64,000 nucleotides of DNA from Trichoplax adhaerens (taxonomy: Eukaryota > Placozoa > Uniplacotomia > Trichoplacea > Trichoplacidae). Below, one piece after another: positions 24,466 to 38,600 of this stretch (positions within the stretch are counted from its first letter, which is position 1; each line of letters begins with the position of its first letter). Location: the NCBI RefSeq assembly GCF_000150275.1, contig NW_002060948.1, forward strand, positions 4,816,241 to 4,880,240. The letters are read 5' to 3'. The translations under genes and the position numbers were made by a program. The notes beneath the pieces were generated by a model that saw only the letters and a program-made list of their open reading frames with translations, did no database searches and was not told the origin of the DNA.

Positions 24466-27426
24466 TTTCAGTGGCAAGATCTTGCATTATTAAATTTACT
24501 TTGATGAGTTAGGTGATCGATGTTAAGGAAAAGTGGCCACTAGCCTCACTTTACCGAAAAGTAACATTATCGCCTCAACTAAATATTAAAGTTAAAAATA
24601 TTAATATGCGTATTTTATACGCATCAGCTGTATTGCAAGTATTGTCATGACTGCTGATCTTTCATCCTAACTACATGAAAAGCAGTCAGTGATAAATTTT
24701 TACCAAGTGGAATGAATTGTCCTGTGCCTATTTTTAATAGTGAACGTTATCTAAGAGATATACGGTAATTATTGCAACCTAGTTACTTTTTCAATAAATC
24801 TTATTAATATACTATAAATCCTTCATTTGCATGCTGATAGAAGACAACGATTTAATCTTTTATCTACTAAAAGTAACTACACTAAACCAGATTTAAAATT
24901 TATACCCTGATTTAGAAACAAAATTGCTTTGAAGTAAAAGTTCCGTCATCGAATAGCTTACTGCGTTCGCCATTAAATTGCTCTTATGTACAGTGCTCCA
25001 TCGTAGCAATTATAGTTTAGTATTAACCTTCAAATAAGAACATTTATTTGTTTGGCAAATGCCTTTATAATGATGGTGGCTAGACTTCTTAACATAGTTA
25101 GAAACAAAAGTAAACTATAAGAGAAGTAAGGCCGGTCAAAAGTGCTTTTAATATAATATTGCATTACGATTTAACAGCACAAATGAAATATTAATATAAA
25201 GATTGAAATTATTCAAGCTACACTCTTTCCAAGTTGAACGGATGCTGAGCAATAAGAATTTTTCAAAATTACTTTTACACTGGATAAATCAAAATAATGA
25301 AAAAGAATACACTGTACAAATATTGAAGGAAGTGGTATCAATGTTATATTTTTAGTTTTGCTAGTTGCTAGTCGATATCGATTATGGAATAATGGTCGAA
25401 CGGAGTTGTTAATAGGATTGATCAATAATATAACTGTTACGGTCAATCCCGGATATGCATCGACTTCACTCTATTAGCTAAACGATATAGAAAGCATGCT
25501 ATAGTTAGCATTAAAGTATTCAAGATCAGTTTTGATCAAGTGTTTGAAATTAATCCCATAAAATGATTTGCTAGTTACTGAACTTGAAAATTGCTGTCTA
25601 CAAGTATATAGAAATGAATAATATTACGAAGTTAGTTCTCGATATCGTTTCCAGATGAAAGTAAAAATATGATTCGTTAAAAAAATTGCAATTACTCACT
25701 CTGCTTAAGAATGGTCTCATCATGTAGCATGATTGACTATATCTTGACTCGATCTCACTAATAAAACTGTGCCTAACTAGTTCTAGGTAAAAATCGGCTT
25801 TATTACAGTTTAAGATAAGGAGCTTTATGTAAAGTATGGACTTACTAAAGGTAATATTAAGGTGAACGTTAAATAGATTAAAGTACTGAAATTCCTTCAG
25901 TTTTGTTCTCATATTTTAAAAAAGTTTTCGTTTGCTTACTGAGATACAACTTTACAATATCTTCTTCATAATCATTACGGCTTATAAACCAAATCTTTGA
26001 AATTAATACTGTAGCAATTAAATAGCCCAACCACACTTTAAAGCTAGAAATAGAAATTAATCATTGTCGGCATTTGGTTAATTTAAAGACTAGAAATTGC
26101 TATCGTAAAGTACTAAACGTCCGTAATCAGTTTCTATACTTAAATAACAAAAACCATCAAATTTTTGAAACAAATTCTACCGAATATACATCTACTCTAC
26201 TTTAGTTAATCATGCTTCAAAATGACCTAATCGTAATATTTATTTTACATTGCCAACGTGAATATAGAAGATATTAAGATGCTGAAATTTATCAACACAG
26301 ATCATACTCCACTTCATTCGGGAAGATTGCGTCATAAAAATATTAGTAATTAATTTATATGAGTGAATTTAACAAAATTTATAATTTAGACAATAATTTA
26401 TAAACTATGCTACGCTTATTTTAAGACTATTGAGGCATTCGATACAGTTTAATTTTAGCAACAGGAAAATATAAGAGCTGCAAGAAAATAAATAAATTAC
26501 ATAGATAAACATTAAGTGTTTATGTATGTGCAATAAACAGGACAGCTATTAAAAGGATTATTATAGTATGCGTAATTATTTGGCCATATATCGTACAGAT
26601 AACTCGGTACAATGCAGCACGCTACATATTTTTAAGGATAAATTCAAATTTTAAACCCCCCAAAATTATAATCAGTAATAATTTTAGTAATGATAGAAAC
26701 TTATTACAACGATGACCATGTAAACATCTCAACAAACTAGAATATGTATAGCATTATAGATTATTCTGTTACAGATATTAGAAGCCAATTAGATACTATA
26801 ACAAAATTTTTTTACAGTTCCTCTTGCATCTTCGCTTCTATTGAATAGCATGATTAGATCATACATTGATAGATGTTATTTAGTGATAAAGAAAGTAAAA
26901 ATGGGACACAAAAATCGAGATATCCTCCACTACTTGTAAAGTATTGTTAGCATTATCACATTACATAAAATGATTGTTTAATAAATTGAGAATCTTTAAT
27001 ATCTATTATAGTATTTAAATTTCGTAAAACCACCTCAATTAAGCAATGGCAACAGCCTAGATTAGTTTTTTCTGTCTCAAAGCATAATGAACTGTAAGAA
27101 TTTCATAAATATTTGACAGAAAAGAAACACCTGGTGCACGAACTAAAGCCAGGAATTTGTTTTTACAGACTCGAATTTCACTAAAACATCTATATTATAT
27201 AAAAACAGTATCCTTCATTACTTCAATACTATTTGAAGCTATACAGAATCGGTTAGACTATTGCTGATTTTAAATCTATTTAAAGATAAGAGATTTTTTT
27301 ATTATTATAAAATTTACTATTAACATTTGAAACCAACTTAAAATATGACTGCACCTAATTATATTGTGCTGATGAGCAATAGAAAGGATTAAATCTGACA
27401 AGGTAGGACTGTATATCATACCGACC
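24466..27426. other. Convergent intergenic region between paralogues B and C
   Basis: This holds the 3' flanks of two converging genes. An ATTAAA near 24585 and an AATAAA near 24793 could serve B. The part from about 27130 to 27426 resembles the matching flank of paralogue D (about 35380-35665), sharing AGACTCGAAT(T/C)TCACTAAA, TTACTTCAATA(C/T)TATTT and ACAGAATCGGT. It is therefore the distal edge of the duplicated block. Open frames at 25213-25446 and 25598-25912 look random. Confidence 0.5.
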
Positions 27427-30400
27427 CTATACTTTCCAATCCGCTGTGCGAATTGCAGTAGTTTTACTAGATAGAGTACCATTTTTTGATGGTCGATTAG
27501 TAGTATATGCCATAACAACAGCCATACCTAATTCTACTATTCTAAAAAGACTTTGATACATGAGCCAAGGCCAAGGTGCTGGAAAATGTGGTGGTGCTAA
27601 AACGCCATATATGCCAAATAGTGAATAAATATTCATGATAACACAACACATACCTAATATCGCAGAATACATCGTGATTCTAGTTATTTTTTTTACACTT
27701 GTACACACTGCTGTTGATTTAGGAGCTATAGAAGACTTCTTTCGTAGTCTAACATAGGAAGAATTTGGCATAATACCGGCAGTAGTGGATGATGTTGATG
27801 TTGATACTGTTGCCGATTGCACTGCTAGTACTTTATGGCTGCATTTAGTAAAGGATAAAATACGATAGCCACAGATTAGGTACGATACACAAATAACTGC
27901 ACCCCAAATAATGAAGAAACTTTGACAGACTATCAGTAAATCTTTATATCCGCCACAGAAGGCAACTGTTGTATCAGCTGAGATAACAATCTAAAATAGG
28001 AAAGGTCAAGCACGGCAGCTATTAAAAATCATAAAATTATGAAATTGATCTATAATTTTGTTTTGTATACTTTCAGAAATTTATTTACGATTTACAATAG
28101 CTATTTGGCATTAAATATATCCACGAAATCTATAGCCTAAAGTATAGGAAGATCAATCTAATATGCTGCCCACTGCAAAAACTTAAGCCTTCAAGTATCA
28201 TCACATTCTTCTCTATCATCAGATCGGACGTAAAACACATCTACTGATAATTATGTAATATAAGCTACAGATGGTTCAAAATTAACAAGATATTCTATAT
28301 ATTATCAATAAAATCATATGAAAGCGTTAATAAATATTTTAAGTACAGGAAGCTTGTAATTGAATGCAACAAGGCTTTACAAGGCCCAATAAAAGATACT
28401 TTGTGTTCTTCAAGTAGTACATTGACTACCATATTAGAGATTCGTTCTGCAAACTGAAAGATTTACTTTTTTACAGAAGTAGTATTTTTAATTTGAATAT
28501 AAAAGGATCTGATTTTTATATTATGCCTTCTGTTTTCAATAAATAGAAATGATTGATTTATAGTCATTCATCAACTGGAATTCACTATTAAAAATTAATT
28601 CACATAGAAAATGATAGGGACATCAAAAAACAATATAAGACCGTTTGCTATCAATTATGAAACTAATCCACTGCTATTTTTGCACCAATTTGCTGCGATG
28701 GCATGATTGAAATACTGATGAGAGAAGAAGGATAGTAGTAAGGGTAGCTCATAATTACTGATGTAATAATTAAAAACAGTGTCAAATTCTACTTTAAATA
28801 GCGAATCAACAAGCGAAAAGTAACACCGATTAACTAGGGATGACTAAACCATATAGATTCCATCATTTTTAGAAAAGACGGCTAGCCACTAAACTAATAT
28901 TTACCATATAATGTTACAGTTATGTGAATAAGCAAATTTTTCACTATAATACATACTTTCTAACAGACAATTTCATTAAAATTAAAGGCTATGCCCGTTG
29001 CCTAATTGGAAATATATCATTTGATATTTTCAATTTAAGAACATACGATAATATTTGATTTAATTTCAACCCAAGCCCTTAGTCGTGCTCTGTAAAATTG
29101 GTAACGCTATTTTTATGCCATGAAATTAGTGCTATTGTACAAGACAGATAATTTATTAGTATATCTGTAATAGATATTAACAAGGTTATTAACATCATAT
29201 TGCTAGATCGTTATATAAATTTTATCTCAGGCGCTAGTATGTAGGAAAAGCGTTGTAGAAGAAAACTATAGGATACTACTCGGGCGTTACATAATTTAGC
29301 CTAAAATCTAATTTAAGTAAATAATTTTCAAGTCTAGCTGCTTCAAAATCAAAAATACAATTATCGTAATAGTGACAGTAAATTAATGGTAATCATTTAA
29401 GCATTGGAAATTTAGAAAATGTGATAAATTCTTTAAGATCTGGCTAAAATGAAATTTTGGCCATGAAAACCTTTTAAGGAGCATAGGAAATAAAACTAGA
29501 TTAACGATTAGATCATGACATAAACTTACAGCAAAATGAAGCGTTATGATAGATATAATGAGAGCTGGATGTTGTACTTTCTTAGAGACAGCTTTGACTT
29601 TAACGCAATTTATGATAGCTAAGAATATTAAGGTAAACGCAGAAGTTAAGCAAGGATAACCTAAGCCATGAAGAACTCTAGTTGTCACCGGCAACAAATG
29701 AGTATCATTGCCAAAACGTTGCAAACCATTGCCCGACTCATAGGGATCATAGATGAGAAAAGCCGTTCTTACTACAGCAAAAAAGATCAAAAGGAAATTT
29801 ATTGCCAAAAAAAAACGCTTTTTAAAGACTCTTCTACCATGATCTACTATTGAAACGAGAGCATATATACCAATACATCCAAAACATGTCGCAAAAAAGT
29901 AAATATGAAATTGAAATACGATAAACCAAGAATGTGTAGCACTTGAATTAACCCAGTGTGGATTAGGTTCAGGTACAGCAGCATCTACTTGACATGGCAT
30001 ATTTATTGTACAAATTTATTTTTATCGACTAAACTAACAAAGCAAGACAGTGAAAAGAACGGGGGAAATGATCCAGATATATCCAATTAGGAATAAATGA
30101 ACAAAACCGATGATCAAAGGATTTTCGAAAGTATTATTACTTACTAGTGCGTAATAGCAAATTTAAGGCTTAAAAATTTTGTCGTTCTTACTTCAAAAAT
30201 AAGTACAATAAGTGAAAAAGGAATAAGATATCTAGAAATATTTTATCTCCTTGTATTTGTAATTTGAAGTTTACTTCACCGACTAAGAAGTAATTAAATG
30301 TTTAAGAAAGTATTCGTAAGAATAAAATTTTAAATTATTTCACTGCTGTAACTATGCATGGAAAATCTTGCAAACGCAAAGAGAGAAATAATAAAATGAT

Positions 30401-32200
30401 AATGGTAAAGAAGAAATGTTTATGGAGATAAATTCAGCTCTAACCGAGGCTAGTATATAAATCACTGCACCGAAGTAATAAATCAATTACACAAATTTTT
30501 ATCAGTTTAACCAATATTAATCTAAAAGACGCTGGCAATAATAAACCAAAGGCTAACAATGTGCTGACTTTTATAGCAAATAAAGTGGGATGGAGACATG
30601 TAGTCAAAAATTGCAAAGCTTAATATAAAATCTTTTAAGTTTTCTGAAATATGATTATTAATAATTCCTGTGCCGGAACAAGTGCTATAGAATCAATGAT
30701 ATTACTATATTATTAAATGCTATTTTTTGTTGATATCGATAAAAATAATGACAAAAAATAATTTATTAAATCCTTGAATAAAATAATAAAATATTAATGA
30801 AGACGAATATCACATACAGCTACAAACTTAAATCAGTTCGACTAGGCCTTGCGGTCGATGACAGCTATCGACCACATTAAAAATCAACAATTATTTATGC
30901 TGAATTATATTCAATGCTATCGTAAATAAAAAAAGGTTGGCATAATAACTCTTCTATTGTTACTATTTTGTAGATATATATTGTCATCATCATCTAGGAA
31001 AATAAAATCAATGGAGGCCTTGACACTAGTACCCCTCCCTATATACTATATCTACTGCTTGATTAAAATATATCTACGACTGCCATCAGGGGCTAATATG
31101 AAAGTAAGATTTCGTAGGACAAAACTCTACTGTAGGTCAAGCTGTTTCTGATAATAATTGGTATGAAACAGGTTAAAATTTAATATTTTTCCGGAGCTTA
31201 AGCTCATTTTTCATCATCAATATTGATTACGACCCGAAGATATAAAGTTGAGAATTATTTATTTATGTATCGATGGGTTACTATCATGTCTGACCAGATG
31301 TTACTGCTTTTATTGATAAGTACTGTTATATTATGATATTATAGAGTGAGATAATCAATAAGATTGAAAAGTTGTTATGATCATCAATATTAATACCAAG
31401 ATACTGTATGCTAGTTTTTGTAAGGAATAGTGAATTAGAGCGGAAGACATACGTAATATTACGGCTAACTATTGCTCTAACAGAATGGTGCTGTAATATT
31501 AGATTAATAGTAGTATTATTTATTCTAAACTTTTCCAATTCATTCAATTAGCTTGATATTGAATCGAAACAATTACAAAATTAGCGTTAACTCAAATAAA
31601 TTATTTGAATAGAATGCATGAGACCTCAACTTCTATTAGTCTATATTCACTATCCTATTATTTAGCAGATGTTTTCCATCAAATGTCAATTAATATAGAT
31701 AATTATTATTATCTATTCAAAATGTTATCATATTATAATTTTACCATTTGGCTGTTTTTTAATAAACAATTGGCTTATATAACTAATTGGAACTGACTAG
31801 ACCAATTTCAATGATTTATGGGAAAGAACCATTAGGAAGTTACACTCATATTCACAGATATTAGTAATATTTCATGAACATGTAATCATGATCTCGCCCT
31901 TTGTCATTCTCTTCATTGACGAGCTTGTGTATTATAATTACTTATGGAGTATAATTTTAACTACAAGAATACTTGATCAAAACTCTTTATGGGAAAAATT
32001 ATGACGATTCTATCTTCAACGTTGCAAAACTTAAAATGTGTAGTCAGTCTTATATATGAGTGTGCTATCCACAAGTACGTTTGTGAACGAAGAACTTTCT
32101 TCTATTCGATTTGATTATAGTTTTGCTCCTAGAATTCTTATTAGCCTACTATAGTTTATTTTCATAGGCAAAGCGATATACCATTGAATAAAGTTCAATT
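27130..32200. repeat. Segmental duplication, block 1 (contains paralogue C)
   Basis: Non-coding sequence on both sides of paralogue C is collinear with that around paralogue D. Matching anchors (block 1 / block 2): about 27180 / 35408 (ACTCGAAT.TCACTAAA); about 28690 / 38360 (GCACC.ATTTGCT); about 30480-30600 / 40610-40740; about 30820-30900 / 41260-41340; about 31255-31290 / 42047-42080 (ATTATTTATTTAT..TCGATGGGTT). Limits are approximate. Divergence is much higher outside exons. Confidence 0.75.
27427..30000 (-). CDS. Seven-helix membrane protein, PRRT3/PRRT4-like (paralogue C)
   Basis: On the minus strand, exon 1 is 30000-29530 and exon 2 is 27990-27427. The 1,539-nt phase-0 intron (GCT|GTAAGT ... 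TTTTAG|ATT) splits helix 4. The product has 344 residues. Approximate helices: 28-52, 63-84, 108-132, 145-168, 174-202, 264-288, 297-321. Sequons: N18 (NSS) and N98 (NDT). Signatures: VPEPNPHWVNSS, DPYES, GYPCLTSAFTLIFLAI, CQSFFIIWG, YSLFGIYGVLAPPHFP, PWPWLMYQSLFR. The 5-6 loop (203-263) has a Ser/Thr-rich run followed by RLRKKSS. An open frame continues past the donor to 29383, but its extra residues are not conserved. The exons are highly similar to paralogue D, marking a recent tandem duplicate. Probably a plasma-membrane or endomembrane protein; molecular role unknown. Confidence 0.88.
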
Positions 32201-32416
32201 AACCCTACAACAGACGATGCTATTTTAAACGGATGATGTTACTGCATCAAGAATTATAACTTTAATTTTTACATATATAAAATCAAACATCATAAAATTG
32301 ATATAAAATCTAATAAAATTTAATCAATAACTTGTATGTAGGAATCTTATATTAAATTTCGAAGGTTAGAGTTTTATTAGTCTATCACCAAGCAATTAGA
32401 GTTGACATAGGTATTC
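30001..32416. other. 5' flank of paralogue C, within duplicated block 1
   Basis: No further gene is seen. The stretch at about 30450-30600 is one of three related copies (the others at 40590-40740 and 40860-41010), with ATCACTG/ATCACTT, AACCAATATTAAT/AACCAAAATTAAT and TTTTATAG.(A)AA.AAAG blocks. Its repeated occurrence upstream of both minus-strand genes suggests shared ancestry of the promoter-side DNA. Short frames at 30957-31151 and 31326-31547 are not supported. Confidence 0.55.
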
Positions 32417-32861
32417 GTCAGTGTCACGGTGCGAACTACCGTGAAGAAATAGATATCTAAATTTGGTTAATATAATATAGTGATATTATATTACAACTAG
32501 TTACTTACAATAGGAATTACTCTAATTACAAATGTGTTACAGTAAATTTATTGCTGTGCTGTAATGTGTGCTGAAATGATTCTGTGAATGGACATATTGT
32601 AGTCCGACTGTGAAAAACTAGTTAGTAGATGTTCTCACTCAAGTATTTTTATAAGATGACTTGTGAATGTTAGCTGCTGTAGAAGGGTATATAAACCCGT
32701 CAGATAGTTGAATAAAGCAGTTCTCAATTGTATAGTTGTTTTAACGTAGAATCAAAGGCGTCTAAATTCTTGTGAGTAGGGATACTGAATCCGGGAGACT
32801 ATAGAGATTTAGAGATTTGTTTTACGTTATCCTTGTCACGAAGCTGGTTTGTGATAGTCAG
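32417..32861 (+). mobile_element. Solo LTR, copy 2 (435 bp) with 5-bp TSD GTCAG
   Basis: The element spans 32422-32856, from TGTCACGG to TTTGTGATA. It is flanked by GTCAG on both sides (32417-32421 and 32857-32861). It shares with copy 1 the left hairpin CACGGTG-CGAAC-TACCGTG, the block CAGATAGTTGAATAAAGCAG with AATAAA at 32711-32716, a GGGA(C)A(C)TGAATCC block, and the right end CTTGTCACGAAGCTGGTTTGT. A TATATAAA at 32688-32695, about 16 bp before the AATAAA, is a plausible LTR promoter element. It is about 130 bp shorter than copy 1, so one of the two has an indel. No internal retrotransposon genes accompany it. Confidence 0.87.
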
Positions 32862-35379
32862 GTATAAATCTATCTGGCCGACATCCTGTCTCCTATATTT
32901 TTCGATATCCATCAAAAATAAATTTATTTTTTTCTTTATAAACAATGACTTAAAAATGAATATATATCGAAATTTATTAACTGCTTAAATTTGCTGAACT
33001 AGACAATCACGTTATATGACATGATATAATAATTACAGTAGTTGGAATTTAGCACTGAACTAAATCATGATTTTATTCAAAATAATATAATAGGCTGACA
33101 GCAAATCTAAACCATTCCTTTTTAAAGATTTTGTTCGTGTTAGGATAATCTCTTATTATTTGCGATAAATTATTATTACTTAAGTAAGTCATAGTTTGTT
33201 ACTTTCATAATTACAGAATCTGAAATTATACCCGTCAAAGGTCAATGTAACATCAATTATGCTATCATACAATTAAGTCGTTAATGTCAACTAGATGCGG
33301 TATCCGACAAGAAAGTTTATTTTTAAAGTTCTTCAATTATCACACTATAGGTGCGTTGACATCGCCTCGATTTTACTAATTATACTGTAGAATACTCAAA
33401 TTATCTAATTGTTGTTAAGAACAAGAAATAAAAGGTACAACTATTTACTGCATTCGTATAATTATTGAAAGTTAATTTACAAGATTTGAAGCGTGCAGTA
33501 TGAATCGTAACAATTATGTAATCTGTAAATTATCTGCGATAAAGTTGGTAGTGCACAGAAGATTACCTAATTAGCAATTGCTCTGCAAATTTAGTTATGA
33601 GGCACTTATCTATTTACCGCAAAAGACTTACAATGAATTATTGATGAATAGGAAGATGATCAAGTCTTTACTCAACATCAAATAGCTGGAGTAAATCCAT
33701 ATAATAGGTATTCTAACGAGTAACTACTGTTACAGATAAATACCGTTACGATCATTATATGCCAATTATCATTGACAAAAACCTCAACATTACTTCATCT
33801 TCCTCCCATAGGAATAAGTAAGTGTATGAAATAGGTCAATCTTAGAATGAATTAATTGCCGGTAATATTCATGGCCATGCTAATTTCACAATTAAATGAA
33901 TAGTGCAAAATTGAACTTTAACTTAAACAATTTCGAGACATTCATTTTACGAGGTCTGGTTTGAAGCTAAAGTACTTACCCTGTTTCTGGTATTTAAGAA
34001 AAATCTTATGCCGAAAAAATAGGATAATAGCTCGGATGGTTAATATAATTACAGTTCAATTATGTCTAATTTATCATTAACTTTTTCCAGAGATATTTAA
34101 ACGCCTAATAATATCTCAATCTATTTTTTATTATACGCTAATTTACATGGTATGAAACATTCGAAATTAAAATCACTACTTAGTCTATAATTTAAATGGA
34201 AGAAAGAAGTTGAATCCCATTCAAATTCAACAACATAAAAGCTCAGAGATGATATTTTTTGCCTAAGTACATAAAATATTATAAACTTGAAAGATGTTCA
34301 GTAAGGCAAGAATATAAGTAATATCCATGGTACTGCTAAATATAATTGCACATTTCTTAATTATTAAAGGCTATAGAAGATGGCTTAGTCGATGTTTCGA
34401 ATTGTCTGAACTGAGAAACCTATCAGCTAATCCCAGTGACAGTGAAGTATGATCTAAAACTGTTAAAATAAAATATCTAATAATTTCACCTACTACAGTT
34501 TTTGTTTTCAATTCAAATTTTAGTCAGGAGAGATTCTATCAGTTGCTATTCAAATGGACAGCATCTCAGATTGACCTTTGTATACTTCTAAGGATGGGAA
34601 TAACTGAAAATAGCGAAAAATTATTTCAATTTCTGTTGCAATGTTAGTCTATTGCTCATTACGTAGGCATGGTATAACTAATCAGATATGTATATCAAGT
34701 AAGCGAAATTTTCCGTGAGCACATCCTCTCGCCCAAATTCTTCGTCACCATTGAAGGAGAATCTTAACCCTTAGCAATTTCGCTTTTATCATTTTTACTA
34801 CTGCCCTATACATTATTTGATAATATTTTTAATCAAGAGCTCTCTCAAATGAGGACGGCAGTCAGTACTGTCTTTTATGCTTGGTCATTTTATATGCATA
34901 ACTATGAATATTGATTGGAGGTTTTAATTTAGCTTGCGATTAAAACTGCAAGCTGCTTATAGCCCATAATTTAATCTGAAATTTTCTATCTACAATTAAA
35001 TATTTATTCTACAAATATAACTCTAGTTTAGCACCTGTATACTAGCAAATTAAAGATTATTATAGGAATTTTCGCTTCTAGTATATAGCATATACCAGTA
35101 GAACTCATGCATTAATTAATGTCATTCGACAATAAATAAATCAAATACAAGATATATCGTAAAAGTGTAGAATAACTCATTACCATTTTGAGAATACTAT
35201 AGTTATTTTTATTGAAAGAAAACAGTATCATGAATCTGGAATCTTTACATCTTTGAAATTACTTGAATTTCTCGGAATTAAATTGATTAAGTTATGATAT
35301 CAGATAAGATTGGTTTATATCGAACCTTTTTAAAATGTAAGTTCTTCATAAATATCATGCAGAAAATGAAAATCTATAA
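32862..35379. other. Intergenic spacer between the duplicated blocks
   Basis: A+T-rich DNA with no supported gene. It lies between LTR copy 2 and the downstream edge of duplicated block 2. I recognised no paralogous exon, RNA gene or further LTR here. Confidence 0.5.
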
Positions 35380-35665
35380 ATTAAAGTCTGTAATATATAT
35401 TTATAGACTCGAATCTCACTAAATCGAGCAAATTGAATAAAAACAGCAATCATCATTACTTCAATATTATTTCCAGAAGTACAGAATCGGTCAGAATGTT
35501 AGTAATTAAATATCTTATCCCAAGTAAAAGAATCTGTCAATTTTATGAAGATAAATTCATTATTAATACAGAAACCAATTTAAAACAATGCTGTATCTAA
35601 TATTACTGTCCTAATGAGCAATAAAAGAAGATTATCTCTGGATCGGAGAGTGAATCATGTAGGCC

Positions 35666-38600
35666 TTATGCTCTTCGATCCCCAGTGCGAAGTGCTGCAT
35701 TTTTACTAGATCTAGCATTCTTTTTCAAAGGCCGATTAGTAGTGTATACCATAATAAGAGCCATACCTAATTCTGTCACTCTAAAAAGACTTTGATACAT
35801 GAGCCAAGGCCAAGGCGCTGGAAAATGAGGTGGTGCTAAAACTCCATAAATGCCAAATAACGAATAACTATTCAAGATAATACAACTTATTCCTAATATA
35901 GCTGAATACATAGTGATTCTAATTACTTTTTTAACACTTGTGCACACTGCTGATGATTTAGGAGCTACAGAAGACTTCTTTCGTAACCTTTTAAAACGGG
36001 AACTTGCCTTACTAAGCGCTGTAGTAGTTGATATTGATATCGAGACTGCTGCTGATTGCACTATTAATACTTTATTGTTACATTTAGTAAAGGATAAAAT
36101 ACGATAGCCACAGAATAAATACGATATGCAAATAATTGCACCCCAAATAATGAAAAGGCTCTGACAGACAATGAGTAAATCCTTGTACCCACCACAGAAG
36201 GCAACTGCAGTATCAGCTGAGATAACAATCTAAAAGAGGCAAAACCATAAAATGGATGTTAATTAAAAGTTATAAAACCAAGAAAATGATCTACAGTTTT
36301 GTCTTGTATATCATCAGGCAAATATTTATGATTCACAATATTAATTTGATATTAATTTGATTCATGAGTACGATACAAAACATAAAAAAGATCAACCTAC
36401 TATACTACCTATGACAAAGAATTCAAAACCGCAAGTGCAATCAATCAATTTTTCTATACGTAAGGTTGGGTTATAATGTAATGCATGCATGCTGATAATA
36501 TAGGCGACCGAAAGTGTAAAATTAATATGACTTTCAAAAATTAAAATCATACAGAACCGCTAGCGAATAACTAAGGTGCAGGAAAATCATAATAATGTAA
36601 TAGGCGTATTTCTTAGCAAATTATGTCACCAAATACGGTTAAATGCTAACCCAAATAAGCTAGTCGGGCTTAGAATGTACTAACATAATAAGTTAAACTA
36701 CTGTAATCAACCAAATAAGTTATATTTTAAAGCTGCAATACTTAGTGCAGCAAGAAAACTTGACGCAGATCTATAAAATCAACCTTGCTTATAATAATAT
36801 AGATAAATATAGATAAATTGAAGGTTTGAAAGATGTAATAGAAGACATTGTGCATTCTTCAAGCAGCATACTGGCTATTGAGTAATTCGGTCTCATTGAT
36901 GATAATAGAATGAGCTACCGTATTTTACTGTAGAGATAGTTTTTACTTCATTTGAGTATAAATGTAAATCGTATCTAATATAATATTCATATTAAGGCTC
37001 TTAGTTTCAAGGAATAGCCTGGATTGGTTGATTGATTTTATTAGCATCAATGGCATAAATTTACTGATTAATAAAGTACCGGTAGTACAAGTAGGAAAAT
37101 AAAATGAATAACTGAAAAAATTGTAAGGCTGCTTGCTACGGATAGTAATTATTAATTCAATTTTACCATATTTCTGCATTGATTTGTTATAACGACAGAA
37201 ATAAAATGATAAATAAAGACTGAATACGTAGCATTAATATAGGAAACTATGAAATTTAAAGATATAAATATGTAATTAACAATACTGTCAAATTAATTTT
37301 GAACTTCATATCAACCTACGAAATTTAAGTTAAACTTAAAAAAATCTCCTTTATTTTCACGTTACCAACGAGTAACCACAAATAACAAATTGCCAACGAA
37401 CAACTTAAAGATTTGTTCAAATTTAACATCGGCAGAAGTCTCCCTTTCTTCTATCGTATCTCCTTTTTATATCATTACAATTAATACATCAATACTCTAT
37501 ATTTGTAAGGTAAGTTAAAAAAACACAACAATAGTAAATCCAATCCACGAGCAGCCCGGGGGTATTTATACTACTGTTCGACGACTCTGATTATGGGTTC
37601 ATTTCAATAGGTCAGTATAAGATTCTTACAGAACTTTTTACCTAAACGAATAGCTCGAAGGTAGTCATTTCTGTAGAGTACTGATTATTAAAATAGTATT
37701 CGTTATATCGCTAAGGGTGGCCACTGGGCCTTTAAATTTTGATTTGATGTAATATTCTGATGAAAATTGTATAAACATAGAATCTTTATAGAGTTTTCTA
37801 CATAGCCATTTTGATAGTTACATTTTCTTATAACGGTTGTTATCGACAGAGCAAGCTTTGCTTGCATACACAAGCGATCCTTAGACAGATTATAATGATT
37901 GGTATAGAATAGACCACAGTGCTAAGGACATTGTACCGCACTGTCGATATCTTACAGTACCTGCTAATCTTAACTTGGTATATCCATCACCATCCATTAG
38001 TTATCATAATGTGCTTTGGACCATGAACTAATCTTAATATAGCATTTCATCCATCAATGCATTATTGAAAAGTAGTATTCTACAAGCATAGCTGTGAATA
38101 TATTAGTACCTGGCTATTACCGGGATATAAATAATGTCGAATGGTAATGCTATCTGTTAATTATTAACAAATAAGTACATTATCGTAAACCGTCAGCAAA
38201 GCGACGTGAGTTTGTACTAGTATGTATTAAAACATAATCTCACGACAGTAATTATCCCTAAAATAGTGAACACACATCACCAGTAATAATCCCAAATATG
38301 AAAATCAATTGAACGTAACAGTAATTATTAGTTCAAGTTTGCCATATTTTCTGCACCGATTTGCTATAATGACAGAAATAAAATGATAAATAAAGACTGA
38401 ATACGTAGCATCAATGAAGGAAACTATGAAAATTAAAGATATAAAAATGTAATTAAAGATATCGTCAAATCAATCTTGATCTTCATATCAACAAACGAAA
38501 TATAGGAAAGACGTTTCTAATCTGTCAGTATTCTTTAAGCAAGAGATACTCATAATTAGATATCTCTTCTGATCAATTGGGAATAGCTGCATCTATTCTT

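Noticed and set aside
29383-29529. Read-through extension of exon 1 of paralogue C
   Set aside because: It begins at the conserved GTAAGT donor. Paralogue D has a stop right after the same point, and helix 4 is completed only by exon 2.
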